From: Kribbella voronezhensis
GTDB lineage: Bacteria > Actinomycetota > Actinomycetes > Propionibacteriales > Kribbellaceae
Assembly: GCF_004365175.1 (NCBI RefSeq)
Contig: NZ_SOCE01000003.1
Span: forward strand, 457,577 to 521,576
DNA length: 64,000 bases
Direction of reading: 5' to 3'
A program made the translations under genes and the position numbers. Shown here one piece after another: positions 51,996 to 60,621 of the stretch. Within the stretch, counting starts at the first letter, position 1; the number at the start of each line of letters is the position of its first letter. The notes under the pieces were generated by a model. That model made no database searches. It saw nothing but the letters and a program-made list of their open reading frames with translations, and was not told the DNA's origin.

Positions 51996-53324
51996 CTAGC
52001 TGTCGAGCAAGGTCGACACCTCGACTGCTTGGCCTGTCTCGAAGGAGCGGTTGGCGGCGAGGCCGACCAGGAGTGAGCGCGCACCGTCGTGGTGATCGGC
52101 GCTACGGCCGAGCGGATCGTCGCCGGGGGAGCCGAACAGGGACTCCAGCAGTCGCGCATCGCCGCCGCCATGGCCCTGACCCAGCTCGTGATGCAGCAGC
52201 GTCTGCGGCGGCTCCCACAGTGGATGCAGCGTCAGCAGCGCCTCCGTCTCACCCGGCGCCGCATCCCCGTGCTGCACCGCCGTCGCATGCCGCTGTTCCT
52301 CCGGTGGCGTCGCGAAGGTGTTCTCCCGCACCAGCAACTCCAATCGCCCCGCGCTTCCGTTGAAGCCGATCCGGTAGCCCTCCCACGGCGAGTACGCCGT
52401 GAGGTGGTAGCTCAGCGAAGCCCCCGAGGCATAACGGACCAGCACCGCCATGTCGTCCTCGATCGTGATGCCCTCGCCGAACACGTTCTGGTCCCGGTGG
52501 TACCCGTCCTCGTGCTCCGCTTCGAGATACAGCTCCCGCAGTACGTCGTTCGCGGCGAGCTTGATCGCGAACGGATCGTCCGCAGCCGCCGCCGAACCGT
52601 CGGCCCGCTCGTAGTCGCGCGCAAGCCCGCGCTGCCGCCCGTTCTCGGCGCCGTAGAAGAACAACTTGCCGTCGGCAAAGACTTTCACCGGCTCGGAATC
52701 GATCCACCAGTTCACCAGGTCGAAGTGATGGGTCGCCTTGTGCACCATCAGACCGCCCGCGTTGGACTTCTCGCGGTGCCAGCGACGGAAGTAGTCGGCG
52801 CCGTGCCGGACATCGAGCAGCCATTCGAAATGCACCGAACCGATTTCACCGATCGCGCCCGACTGAAGCACTTCCCGGACCTTCTCGTGCACCGGGTTGT
52901 AGCGATAGTTGAACGCCACCCGCACCGATCCGGCCGCCTTCTCCGCGGCGTCCAGAATGCGCCGGCAACGCGCCGGATCCATCGTCATCGGCTTCTCGGT
53001 GACGACGTCCAGCCCCGCCTCGAGCGCGCTCACGATGTACTCGTCGTGGGTCCGATCCATCGACGTCACCACGACGACATCGACCTGCTGTTCCTCGAGC
53101 ATCCGATCGAAATCATCGGCGCCGTACTGCGGAACGCCCGCGTGCCCGAATTTCTCGGCCAGCCGGCGATTGTGGACGGCCATCCGGGTCTGATTCACAT
53201 CGCAGAATCCGACGAGTTCCGCGCGGTCGGCGTACGGGCCGGCCAAGGCGTCGACAAAGGTCTGCGCCCGGGCCCCCAATCCGACCACGGCATAACGACG
53301 GCGGGCTTCGGTCGCAATAGCCAC
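51996..53324 (-). CDS. Gfo/Idh/MocA-family oxidoreductase
   Basis: The 442-residue protein has an N-terminal Rossmann motif (YAVVGLGARAQTF, near 12-24), the catalytic VVTEKPM with the conserved Lys of the EKP motif near 107, and FNYRYNP, FEWLLDVRHGADYF and HHFDLVNWW motifs of the C-terminal domain. It uses NAD(P) to oxidise or reduce a sugar or sugar-like substrate that cannot be named. The GTG at 53324 has GGGAG at good spacing. A LacI-type operator lies 21 bp upstream, suggesting sugar induction. Confidence 0.9.
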   Translation of the reverse strand: MAIATEARRRYAVVGLGARAQTFVDALAGPYADRAELVGFCDVNQTRMAVHNRRLAEKFGHAGVPQYGADDFDRMLEEQQVDVVVVTSMDRTHDEYIVSALEAGLDVVTEKPMTMDPARCRRILDAAEKAAGSVRVAFNYRYNPVHEKVREVLQSGAIGEIGSVHFEWLLDVRHGADYFRRWHREKSNAGGLMVHKATHHFDLVNWWIDSEPVKVFADGKLFFYGAENGRQRGLARDYERADGSAAAADDPFAIKLAANDVLRELYLEAEHEDGYHRDQNVFGEGITIEDDMAVLVRYASGASLSYHLTAYSPWEGYRIGFNGSAGRLELLVRENTFATPPEEQRHATAVQHGDAAPGETEALLTLHPLWEPPQTLLHHELGQGHGGGDARLLESLFGSPGDDPLGRSADHHDGARSLLVGLAANRSFETGQAVEVSTLLDS

Positions 53325-53344
53325 AAGCGCTCCCTGAGCAGACG

Positions 53345-53356
53345 GCAAACGCTTAC
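53345..53356. promoter_or_regulatory. LacI-family operator upstream of the oxidoreductase
   Basis: GCAAACGCTTAC matches GnAAnCGnTTnC at all fixed positions and, read on the minus strand (GTAAGCGTTTGC), differs from the site at 7672-7683 at only two variable positions. It lies 21-32 bp upstream of the GTG. Confidence 0.75.
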
Positions 53357-53505
53357 CACCCAATCACGCGCCACCGCGGCCGGACAACCCGAGTGGCCGA
53401 TTCCGGACGCCTGTCTCCGACCTGCAGGCTGCCGTCAGCTCCCGGTTCGCAGCCACTGGCGCGCCAGTCACCGGCGGGGTGAGCGCACTGTTCGCAGTTG
53501 CCGCG

Positions 53506-54456
53506 TCAGCTCACGGTCTGCAGCCAGAGGTCGGCGTACCGGCGGGCGTCCACTGCCGTCGCCACCTGGACCACGGTCGGCGCCGCGCCGTGTGGGTCGC
53601 TGCTCAGGTCCTTCGACCAGTCCCGCGTGTCGACGATCGTCCGGCCGCGCGACCAGCTTCCGGACAGCTCGACCCGGAGTGGGAACGCCTGAGTGGTCAG
53701 CCCGGCCGGATCGATCACGGCGCACACAGCTCCGCCGTCCCCGATGCTGGCCCCATCGGCGCGGTACAGCTCGCTCCGCTTCTCGATCAGGGCCCGAGCC
53801 AGATCGGCCGACGGAGATCCCTTCAATTCACGCGCCTCGTCGAGCGTGATCAGCACGTCGTAGAACACGTCGAGCCCGTACATCGTGACCGGTACGCCGA
53901 GTTCGCCCGCCGCGGCCAGCACGATCGCGGCCGCCTCCGGGTCGGTCCAGATGTTGAACTCGGCCGAAGCCGTCGCGTTGCCGATCCCGGCCGCCCCGCC
54001 CATGAAGACGATCTCGGCCAGCCCCGCCGCAGCCTCCGGATACGTCCTGAGCAGCAACGCGATGTTGGTCATCGGAGCCAGCGGGATCAGCGTCACCCGG
54101 TCGCCGCTCCGAGCGGCCTCGAGCAGCACGTCGCGCAGAAGCTCCACGGCGTGCCGCGAATCCGTAGTACGGGTCGAGCGGGGCCAGTCGAGGTTGCCGA
54201 GTCCGTCGATGCCGTGGACATGCGGGGCGGCCCGGACCGGTTGCAGCAAGGGCAGGGCGGCTCCGCGAGCCACTGGGACGTCGGAGCGGCCGGCGGCTTC
54301 GAGGACGGTGAGTGTGTTGACGACGACCTCGTCCAGGCCGACGTTGCCGCCGACACAGGTCACGGCTCGCAGGTCGAGCTCCGGATGGCGGGCGGCGAGC
54401 AGCAGCGCGCATGCGTCGTCGAGCCCGGTGTCGACGTCGAGGATGACCGGTTTCAT
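53506..54456 (-). CDS. nucleoside hydrolase (IU-NH family)
   Basis: The 316-residue enzyme starts with VILDVDTGLDDACAL, the calcium-binding motif DxDxxxDD (Asp7, Asp9, Asp13, Asp14). It continues with VTCVGGNVGL, GNLDWPRS, APMTNIALLLRTYPE (substrate loop) and EFNIWTDPEAA, all typical of inosine-uridine-preferring N-ribohydrolases. It frees bases from ribonucleosides. The ATG at 54456 (MKPVILDV) is chosen; starts at 54474 or 54519 add residues outside the fold. It lies 181 bp upstream of the oxidoreductase on the same strand and may share a catabolic pathway. Confidence 0.92.
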   Translation of the reverse strand: MKPVILDVDTGLDDACALLLAARHPELDLRAVTCVGGNVGLDEVVVNTLTVLEAAGRSDVPVARGAALPLLQPVRAAPHVHGIDGLGNLDWPRSTRTTDSRHAVELLRDVLLEAARSGDRVTLIPLAPMTNIALLLRTYPEAAAGLAEIVFMGGAAGIGNATASAEFNIWTDPEAAAIVLAAAGELGVPVTMYGLDVFYDVLITLDEARELKGSPSADLARALIEKRSELYRADGASIGDGGAVCAVIDPAGLTTQAFPLRVELSGSWSRGRTIVDTRDWSKDLSSDPHGAAPTVVQVATAVDARRYADLWLQTVS

Positions 54457-54651
54457 ACCCACATCCTCACCCATCGACCAGGCCTCGACGGACCCGGCCG
54501 GGACCTGCCGGGCGCGCATAGTTTGCGCCTCGAAAGGGCCGTCGGGACGGCGCCACGCGGGACTACACGAGGTCGCGCGAGTGTTGGAACAAGGAGACGC
54601 GCGCGGGATTCGGGCGTTCTTGCAAACTGTCGGAGGCCGGACGTAGCATCC

Positions 54652-54695
54652 CTAGATGTAGTAGTTACACGCCTGTAGTTCTCCACAGGTAGTGG
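54652..54695 (+). promoter_or_regulatory. putative NrdR-box pair upstream of nrdR
   Basis: CTA-N4-TAG (CTAGATGTAG, 54652-54661) and CCAC-N5-GTGG (54683-54695) are two imperfect palindromes about 32 bp apart, centre to centre. Paired NrdR boxes with this near-three-turn spacing are usual upstream of nrd operons. The match to the full consensus is partial. Confidence 0.5.
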
Positions 54696-54730
54696 TTGGT
54701 TACTCACAGGTCATACACAAGTTGTCCCCA
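54679..54730. promoter_or_regulatory. two DnaA-box-like sites upstream of nrdR
   Basis: TTCTCCACA (54679-54687) and TTGTCCCCA (54722-54730) each differ by one base from TTGTCCACA, the high-GC actinobacterial DnaA box. The first overlaps the second putative NrdR box. Confidence 0.4.
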
Positions 54731-54791
54731 GTTCGATCCACAGATCCACCGCTGCGCAGCCGGCGTGGACCCTCGGGAGGAGTGATCCGAC

Positions 54792-55283
54792 ATGCACTGT
54801 CCGTATTGCCGGCACGTCGACTCCCGGGTCGTCGACAGCCGGGTCGCCGAGGACGGCGGAGCGATCCGCCGCCGCCGGCAGTGCCCGGTCTGCGAGAAGC
54901 GGTTCACCACCGTCGAGCAGATGCAGCTGACGGTCGTGAAGCGCTCCGGCGCGACCGAGCCGTTCAGCCGGGAAAAGGTGATCAGGGGCGTCGGCAAGGC
55001 CTGCAAGGGCCGGCCGGTGGACGACGACGCGCTGGCCCGGCTGGGGCAGCGCGTCGAGGACGCGCTCAAGGGCGGCGGCTCGCCGGAAGTGCCCGCGCAC
55101 GAGGTCGGCCTGGCCATCCTCGGACCGCTGCGGGAGCTGGACGAGGTCGCGTACCTGCGGTTCGCCAGCGTCTACCGGCAGTTCGAGTCGGCCGACGACT
55201 TCGAGACCGAGATCGCGTTGCTGCGCGCCGAGAAGGAGCCCGAGGGCACCGAACCGGCCGCGCACGGGACACCACAGACATAA
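54792..55283 (+). CDS. nrdR: transcriptional repressor NrdR
   Basis: NrdR senses (d)ATP and represses ribonucleotide reductase genes. The 163-residue protein has the N-terminal zinc ribbon (MHCPYC and CPVCEKR, four Cys), the DNA-binding RRRRQC and RFTTVEQ region, and the ATP-cone (VKRSGATEPFSREKVIRGV, EVGLAILGPLRELDEVAYLRFASVYRQF). GGGAGGAG precedes the ATG. It is cotranscribed toward nrdJ, 157 bp downstream, with putative NrdR boxes upstream. Confidence 0.96.
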   Translation: MHCPYCRHVDSRVVDSRVAEDGGAIRRRRQCPVCEKRFTTVEQMQLTVVKRSGATEPFSREKVIRGVGKACKGRPVDDDALARLGQRVEDALKGGGSPEVPAHEVGLAILGPLRELDEVAYLRFASVYRQFESADDFETEIALLRAEKEPEGTEPAAHGTPQT

Positions 55284-55307
55284 ATCGGGGAATCGCAGGA
55301 CCGGCAG

Positions 55308-55388
55308 CACGCAGTACAGGGCACCAGCGGTAGCCAGCGGCACGCAGTACCGGGCAGGACGCAGTACAGGCAGGGCGAAGTACGCGCA
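55308..55388 (+). repeat. four degenerate ~16-bp repeats before nrdJ
   Basis: CACGCAGTACAGGGCA (55308), CACGCAGTACCGGGCA (55341), GACGCAGTACAGGCA (55358) and GGCGAAGTACGCGCA (55374) are related copies in the 157-bp gap between nrdR and nrdJ. Spacing is 33, 17 and 16 bp. No B12 riboswitch core was recognised here. Confidence 0.6.
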
Positions 55389-55440
55389 GGACTCAACGGG
55401 GCGGTCCCGACAGACCGCAGACACAGGGCGAGGAGCAACC

Positions 55441-58335
55441 ATGACAGAGACGGTGACCGGCCATTCGGGGTCGACCAAGAGGTCGACGGCCGGGTTCCGC
55501 AGGGGTAAGAACGCCCCGGCGGGACTCACCATCGAGCGCATCTTCACGACCGAGGGCGTCCACCCGTACGACGAGGTGACGTGGGAGCGTCGCGACGTCG
55601 TGCAGCAGAACTGGAAGACGGGTGAGACCGTCTTCGAGCAGCGCGGAGTGGAGTACCCGGACTACTGGTCCGTGAACGCCTCGACCATCGTCACCACCAA
55701 GTACTTCCGCGGTGCCGTCGGTCACGACAACCGCGAGTGGAGCCTCAAGCAGCTGCTCGACCGGGTGGTCAAGACCTACCGCAAGGCCGGCGAGGAGCAC
55801 GGGTACTTCGCCACCCCCGCCGACGCGGAGATCTTCGAGCACGAGCTGACCTGGATGCTGCTGCACCAGTACTTCAGCTTCAACTCGCCGGTCTGGTTCA
55901 ACGTCGGTACGACGTCGCCGCAGCAGGTGTCGGCCTGCTTCATCCTCGCCGTCGACGACTCGATGGACTCGATCCTGAACTGGTACAAGGAGGAGGGCCT
56001 GATCTTCAAGGGCGGCTCCGGTGCCGGTCTGAACCTGTCCCGGATCCGGTCCTCCAAGGAGCTGCTGCAGTCCTCCGGCGGGACGGCGTCCGGTCCGGTC
56101 AGCTTCATGCGCGGCGCGGACGCGTCGGCGGGAACGATCAAGTCCGGCGGCGCCACCCGGCGCGCGGCGAAGATGGTCGTGCTGGACGTCGACCACCCCG
56201 ACATCGAGGAGTTCGTCGAGACCAAGATGCGCGAGGAGGACAAGATCCGCGTCCTCCGTGACGCCGGGTACGACATGGACCTCGGCGGCCGCGACATCAC
56301 CTCCGTGCAGTACCAGAACGCGAACAACTCGGTCCGGGTGACCGACGAGTTCATGCGCGCGGTGGAGGAGAAGGGCGAGTTCGGCCTGCGGGCCCGGATC
56401 GACAACTCGATCATCGAGACCGTCGACGCCCGCGAGCTGTTCGACAAGATCAGCCACGCCGCCTGGGCCTGCGCCGACCCCGGTCTGCAGTACGACGACA
56501 CCATCAACGACTGGCACACGACGCCGGAGACGGGCCGGATCACCGCGTCCAACCCGTGCTCGGAGTACATGCACCTGGACAACTCGTCCTGCAACCTCGC
56601 TTCGCTCAACCTGATGAAGTTCCTGAAGGACGACGACACCTTCGACTCGGAGAACTTCGTCAAGGCCGTCGAGCTGATCATCACCGCGATGGACATCTCG
56701 ATCTGCTTCGCCGACTTCCCGACCGAGGCGATCGGCGAGACCACTCGTGCCTACCGTCAGCTCGGCATCGGCTACGCCAACCTCGGCGCGCTGCTGATGG
56801 CGACCGGCCACGCCTACGACTCCGACGGTGGTCGCGCACTGGCGGGCGCTATCACCTCGCTGATGACCGGTACGTCGTACAAGCGGTCGGCCGAGCTGGC
56901 CGGCGTCGTCGGGCCGTACGACGGCTTCGAGCGGAACAAGGAAGCGCACGCCCGGGTGATGCGCAAGCACGCCGCGGCCAACGACGCGATCCGGACCCTC
57001 GACGACATCGACAAGGACGTCCACAAGCACGCCACGGCGGCCTGGGACGCAGTACTGAAGACCGGTGCGAAGAACGGCTGGCGGAACGCGCAGGCCTCGG
57101 TGCTAGCACCGACCGGCACCATCGGCTTCATGATGGACTGCGACACGACCGGCATCGAGCCGGACTTCTCGCTGGTCAAGTTCAAGAAGCTGGTCGGCGG
57201 CGGCTCGATGCAGATCGTCAACCAGACGGTGCCGCGGGCGCTGCGCAAGCACGGCTACACCGAGGAGACGATCGAGGCGATCGTCGAGTACATCTCCGAG
57301 CACGGTCACGTCGTCGACGCGCCGGGGCTGAAGACCGAGCACTACGAGATCTTCGACACCGCGATGGGTGAGCGCTCGATCAAGCCGATGGGCCACGTCC
57401 GGATGATGGCGGCCGCGCAGCCGTTCCTGTCCGGTGCCATCTCGAAGACGGTCAACCTGCCGGAGACGGCGACCGTCGAGGAGATCGCCGACGTCTACTT
57501 CCAGGGCTGGAAGCTCGGCCTCAAGGCACTGGCCGTGTACCGCGACAACTGCAAGGTCGGCCAGCCGCTGTCGGACTCCAAGTCGGCCAAGGCCAGCGCC
57601 GCCGCCGACGCGGCCGCCGCGGAGCCGGTGGTCGAGAAGGTCATCGAGTACCGGCCGACCCGCAAGCGCCTGCCGAAGTCGCGGCCGTCGCGGACCACGT
57701 CGTTCAGCGTCGGCGGTGCCGAGGGCTACATGACCGCGGGGTCGTACCCGGACGACGGTCTGGGCGAGGTCTTCCTGAAGATGGGCAAGCAGGGCTCGAC
57801 CCTGGCCGGTGTGATGGACGCCTTCTCGATCGCGATCTCGATCGCCCTGCAGCACGGTGTGCCGCTGGAGACCTACGTCCAGAAGTTCACCAACCTCAAG
57901 TTCGAGCCGGCCGGTCTGACCGACGACCCGGACGTGCGGATGGCGCAGTCGATCATGGACTACATCTTCCGTCGGCTGGCGCTGGACTACCTGCCGTTCG
58001 ACGACCGGGCCGCGCTGGGCATCTACTCGGCCGACGAGCGCTCCCGTCAGCTCGACACCGGTTCGTACGAAGCGCCGGTCGAGGTCTCGGAGGCGGAGTC
58101 GCTGAAGGCCGTCGAGCCGGTCGCGGAACCAGTCACCGAGGAGAAGGCAGCCGCAGAAGAGGCCGGCGCCAAGGTCCTCGACACCTCCGAGGTCCGCACC
58201 ACAGCAGAGATGTTCGAGCTCATCACCGGCACCTCGGTCGACGCACCTCTGTGCTTCACCTGCGGTACCAAGATGCGCCCGTCCGGCTCCTGCTACGTCT
58301 GCGAAGGCTGCGGCAGCACCTCCGGCTGCAGCTGA
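55441..58335 (+). CDS. nrdJ: adenosylcobalamin-dependent (class II) ribonucleotide reductase NrdJ
   Basis: NrdJ makes deoxyribonucleotides using a cobalamin-derived radical and needs no oxygen or small subunit. The 964-residue protein has the catalytic region NPCSEY (N371, thiyl C373, E375) and the reducible pair C166 (SACFILAVDD) and C384 (NSSCNLAS). It also has MVVLDVDHPDIEEFVETK, VLAPTGTIGFMMDCDTTG and SIKPMGHVRMMAA. The C-terminal tail carries a Cys-rich CFTCGTKM and CYVCEGCG cluster that passes electrons from thioredoxin. Length and motifs are those of actinobacterial NrdJ. It ends at a strong hairpin. Confidence 0.97.
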   Translation: MTETVTGHSGSTKRSTAGFRRGKNAPAGLTIERIFTTEGVHPYDEVTWERRDVVQQNWKTGETVFEQRGVEYPDYWSVNASTIVTTKYFRGAVGHDNREWSLKQLLDRVVKTYRKAGEEHGYFATPADAEIFEHELTWMLLHQYFSFNSPVWFNVGTTSPQQVSACFILAVDDSMDSILNWYKEEGLIFKGGSGAGLNLSRIRSSKELLQSSGGTASGPVSFMRGADASAGTIKSGGATRRAAKMVVLDVDHPDIEEFVETKMREEDKIRVLRDAGYDMDLGGRDITSVQYQNANNSVRVTDEFMRAVEEKGEFGLRARIDNSIIETVDARELFDKISHAAWACADPGLQYDDTINDWHTTPETGRITASNPCSEYMHLDNSSCNLASLNLMKFLKDDDTFDSENFVKAVELIITAMDISICFADFPTEAIGETTRAYRQLGIGYANLGALLMATGHAYDSDGGRALAGAITSLMTGTSYKRSAELAGVVGPYDGFERNKEAHARVMRKHAAANDAIRTLDDIDKDVHKHATAAWDAVLKTGAKNGWRNAQASVLAPTGTIGFMMDCDTTGIEPDFSLVKFKKLVGGGSMQIVNQTVPRALRKHGYTEETIEAIVEYISEHGHVVDAPGLKTEHYEIFDTAMGERSIKPMGHVRMMAAAQPFLSGAISKTVNLPETATVEEIADVYFQGWKLGLKALAVYRDNCKVGQPLSDSKSAKASAAADAAAAEPVVEKVIEYRPTRKRLPKSRPSRTTSFSVGGAEGYMTAGSYPDDGLGEVFLKMGKQGSTLAGVMDAFSIAISIALQHGVPLETYVQKFTNLKFEPAGLTDDPDVRMAQSIMDYIFRRLALDYLPFDDRAALGIYSADERSRQLDTGSYEAPVEVSEAESLKAVEPVAEPVTEEKAAAEEAGAKVLDTSEVRTTAEMFELITGTSVDAPLCFTCGTKMRPSGSCYVCEGCGSTSGCS

Positions 58336-58354
58336 CCCCTGGTTGATAGCGCCA

Positions 58355-58390
58355 CGGCCCCCGGGAACTTCCCACATCCCCCGGGGGCCG
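58355..58390 (+). terminator. terminator of nrdJ
   Basis: CGGCCCCCGGG and CCCGGGGGCCG form a perfect 11-bp stem with a 14-base loop, 20 bp after the nrdJ stop and before the convergent aldo/keto reductase. No T-run follows. Confidence 0.65.
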
Positions 58391-58456
58391 CAGCGCGTCC
58401 AGCTCTTGCCGCGGAGTTGCAGCGACCACCGCGGCGGCGGCGTCGCGTAGTACGGG

Positions 58457-59287
58457 CTAGTGGCCGGAGCGGTCCGAGTCGGCGGGTGCGGGGCCTGTGC
58501 CGTCAAGGGAAGACAGGCTCGTCATCTCGTCGTCGGTGAGGGTGAAGTCGAAGACGGCGAGGTTCTGGGCCAGGCGGGTGGGGTTGGCCGACTTGGGGAT
58601 CGGTACGGCGTTGAGCTGGATCTCCCAGCGGAGCACTACCTGAGCCGGCGTCTTGTCGTGGGCCTTGGCGATTTCGGTGATGGTCGGGTGCTCCAGGAGG
58701 CCTCTGCCGTTGCCTAGTGGGCTCCAGGCCTCTGTGACGATGTTGTGTTGGGCGTGGAACTCGCGGTTCTCCTGCTTCGTCCAGAGCGGGCTCAGCTGGA
58801 TCTGGTTGACCTCGGGTGCCACGCCGGTCTCGTCGATCAGCCGCTGGAGATGGGCGGGCTTGAAGTTCGACGTACCGATCGCGCGGACGAGCCCGGCTTC
58901 GCGGAGAGCGATCAGCCCGCGCCAGGCGTCGACGTACTGATCCTGGTCCGGGTTCGGCCAGTGGATGAGCAGCAGGTCGAGGTAGTCGACGCCCAGCCGC
59001 TCAGCGCTCGCCTCGAAGGCGGCCCGCGCACCCTCCACGCTGTGCCAGCGCTTGTTGAACTTGGACGTCACGAACACCTCCTCGCGCGCCACCGCCCTCA
59101 GCGCCCGCCCGACCCCGACTTCGTTGCGGTAGTTCTCCGCGGTGTCGATCAGCCGGTAGCCGAGTTCGAGAGCCTGTACGACGGTCCGCTCGGCGTCCGC
59201 GTCGTTCATCGGCGAGGTGCCCAGACCGAGCCGGGGCATGGCCGTTCCGTTGCTCAGCGTGACAGTCGGAGCGAGGGTGTTTTCCAT
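58457..59287 (-). CDS. aldo/keto reductase
   Basis: The 276-residue TIM-barrel enzyme has the catalytic tetrad in order: Asp48 (RLIDTAENY), Tyr53, Lys76 (VTSKF) and His109 (LLIHWP). The NADPH-binding AVPIPKSANPTRLAQN region lies near the C-terminus. The type is AKR5-like (2,5-diketo-gluconate reductase/prostaglandin F synthase family). The substrate is unknown. It is convergent with nrdJ and divergent from the caspase-like gene. Confidence 0.94.
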   Translation of the reverse strand: MENTLAPTVTLSNGTAMPRLGLGTSPMNDADAERTVVQALELGYRLIDTAENYRNEVGVGRALRAVAREEVFVTSKFNKRWHSVEGARAAFEASAERLGVDYLDLLLIHWPNPDQDQYVDAWRGLIALREAGLVRAIGTSNFKPAHLQRLIDETGVAPEVNQIQLSPLWTKQENREFHAQHNIVTEAWSPLGNGRGLLEHPTITEIAKAHDKTPAQVVLRWEIQLNAVPIPKSANPTRLAQNLAVFDFTLTDDEMTSLSSLDGTGPAPADSDRSGH

Positions 59288-59392
59288 GTCTGCAACGGTA
59301 TGTGGACCTCGGGCGGAAACTGTCGACGGGCTGGGTCATGATGGTTTCCGGGACCCCTCGGAGGCGAGGGCCGGCTGGTGAAGGGGTGGGCG

Positions 59393-60022
59393 ATGAAGAA
59401 CCGTCTGATCACACTGGTGGACCTCGGGCTGGACAGTTCGTTCGACGCCTCGATGACGTTCGTCCAGGGCATCACCAGCAATATCAACGCCGGCTGGAAC
59501 CGGCCCGTGATCGACGTCAACTTCGTTCGCACGCGTGACCATGAGACAGCGTTCTCAGCCCTGACCACCCCGTCGTCCGTGCTGCACGTGATGGCGCACG
59601 GTGACCACAGCGAGGAGCCGTCGTTTCTCAGCACCGACGGCGAGACCCAGGTCTCGCTGACCGCCCTCGCGGACTGGTTCCTGGATCGCCAATGGGGCAT
59701 CGCCAGCGGCGTCGTCATCGCCGACGGTTGCAAGACCGGCATCGGCAAGTGGCAACGCGCGATCCGCGACTGCCTGCAGGACGACATCACCTACATCGGC
59801 ACCAGCACGGTGATCGGCTGGTACGAAGCGACCGTCTTCTGCTCCGCCTTCTACGGCGCCCTGATCCGCAACCGCGGTCGCGGCAAGAGCCCCGCCGAGC
59901 AAGGCTGGGACGCCGCCCAACGCGCCATCCGCGCCTACGAAACCCTCACCGACGCCCGCTGCCCCTACAAACCAGTAACCCTCACCCCCAGCCGCCGAGC
60001 CCTCCGCTCCCTAGCCGGCTGA
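59393..60022 (+). CDS. caspase/CHAT-like protein of unknown function
   Basis: The 209-residue protein has the order of the caspase-hemoglobinase fold. A strand runs into VLHVMAHGD with His69-Gly70-Asp71, and about 40 residues later comes SGVVIADGCKTG with Cys113 after a hydrophobic strand. These fit the His-Cys dyad of CHAT/caspase-like proteases. No signal peptide or fused effector domain is seen; the N-terminus (NRLITLVDLGLDSSFD) is short. The GTG at 59378 would add five residues; ATG 59393 has GGGGTGGG upstream. Its neighbours are an aldo/keto reductase and small hypothetical genes. The role is unknown; function by fold only. Confidence 0.6.
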   Translation: MKNRLITLVDLGLDSSFDASMTFVQGITSNINAGWNRPVIDVNFVRTRDHETAFSALTTPSSVLHVMAHGDHSEEPSFLSTDGETQVSLTALADWFLDRQWGIASGVVIADGCKTGIGKWQRAIRDCLQDDITYIGTSTVIGWYEATVFCSAFYGALIRNRGRGKSPAEQGWDAAQRAIRAYETLTDARCPYKPVTLTPSRRALRSLAG

Positions 60023-60150
60023 CGTCGCACCTGGAACGCCGGACGCCGCGCCAGTTCGCAGCCGGGGCGGATTCTTTGGCGCCACACCGCCCGATGCCGC
60101 ACGTCGACATCCAGCCGACTGACGGGCGCGTCTCGACGTACTGAGCTGGA

Positions 60151-60194
60151 GGTAGGGCCGGCGGCCGTGCAGGGGGTTGGGCGCCGGCCCTACC
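60151..60194. terminator. hairpin between convergent genes
   Basis: GGTAGGGCCGGCG and CGCCGGCCCTACC form a perfect 13-bp stem with an 18-base loop, 4 bp after the stop of the minus-strand gene at 60198. It lies well placed to end that transcript and the caspase-like transcript. Confidence 0.65.
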
Positions 60195-60197
60195 GGA

Positions 60198-60482
60198 TCA
60201 GGTGTCGAGCCAGCGGATGGTGGTGGCGCCGTGGTGGCCGTGGATGGTGAGGAGGGCGTCGATGCCGTCCTGCCAGACGGTGGTGGTGGGGTAGCGGCCG
60301 CCCCAGTGCAGGGTGACTGTGCCGTCGGACCACTCGACGCCTTCGGCGACGACGCCGGTGCCGCTCACGCCGGAGACGTCGGTGTGCCGGACCAGTTCGA
60401 AACGACGTGGTCCGGCCGCGGTCGCCACCTTCAGATGGCGTCGCCGCAGGAGCTCTGCCGGTCTACCGCTGATCTTGTCCAT
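60198..60482 (-). CDS. conserved hypothetical protein
   Basis: The 94-residue protein has a basic N-terminus (RRRHLKVAT), the stretch VSGTGVVAEGVEWSDGTV followed by LHWGGRYPTTTVWQDGIDALL, and the terminal GHHGATTIRWLDT. This pattern (strand, WSDGTV, RWLD end) recurs in small uncharacterised actinobacterial proteins in my memory, but no named family can be given. It has no signal peptide or membrane span. It faces the caspase-like gene across a hairpin. Confidence 0.6.
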   Translation of the reverse strand: MDKISGRPAELLRRRHLKVATAAGPRRFELVRHTDVSGVSGTGVVAEGVEWSDGTVTLHWGGRYPTTTVWQDGIDALLTIHGHHGATTIRWLDT

Positions 60483-60621
60483 GCCGGACAGTCAACGCCC
60501 GCCCGCCTGCCCGGACCATGAACCGAGGCTGTATCCACAGGGCACTGAACAGGCCCCACATCGTCACTCGATCGTCGTAACCTGATTGCAAGGAGTGATC
60601 GAGATCGCGAGGAGCGAGCCG

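Noticed and set aside
55284..55440. Cobalamin riboswitch before nrdJ
   Set aside because: No B12-box or the characteristic long folded core was recognised in the 157-bp gap.
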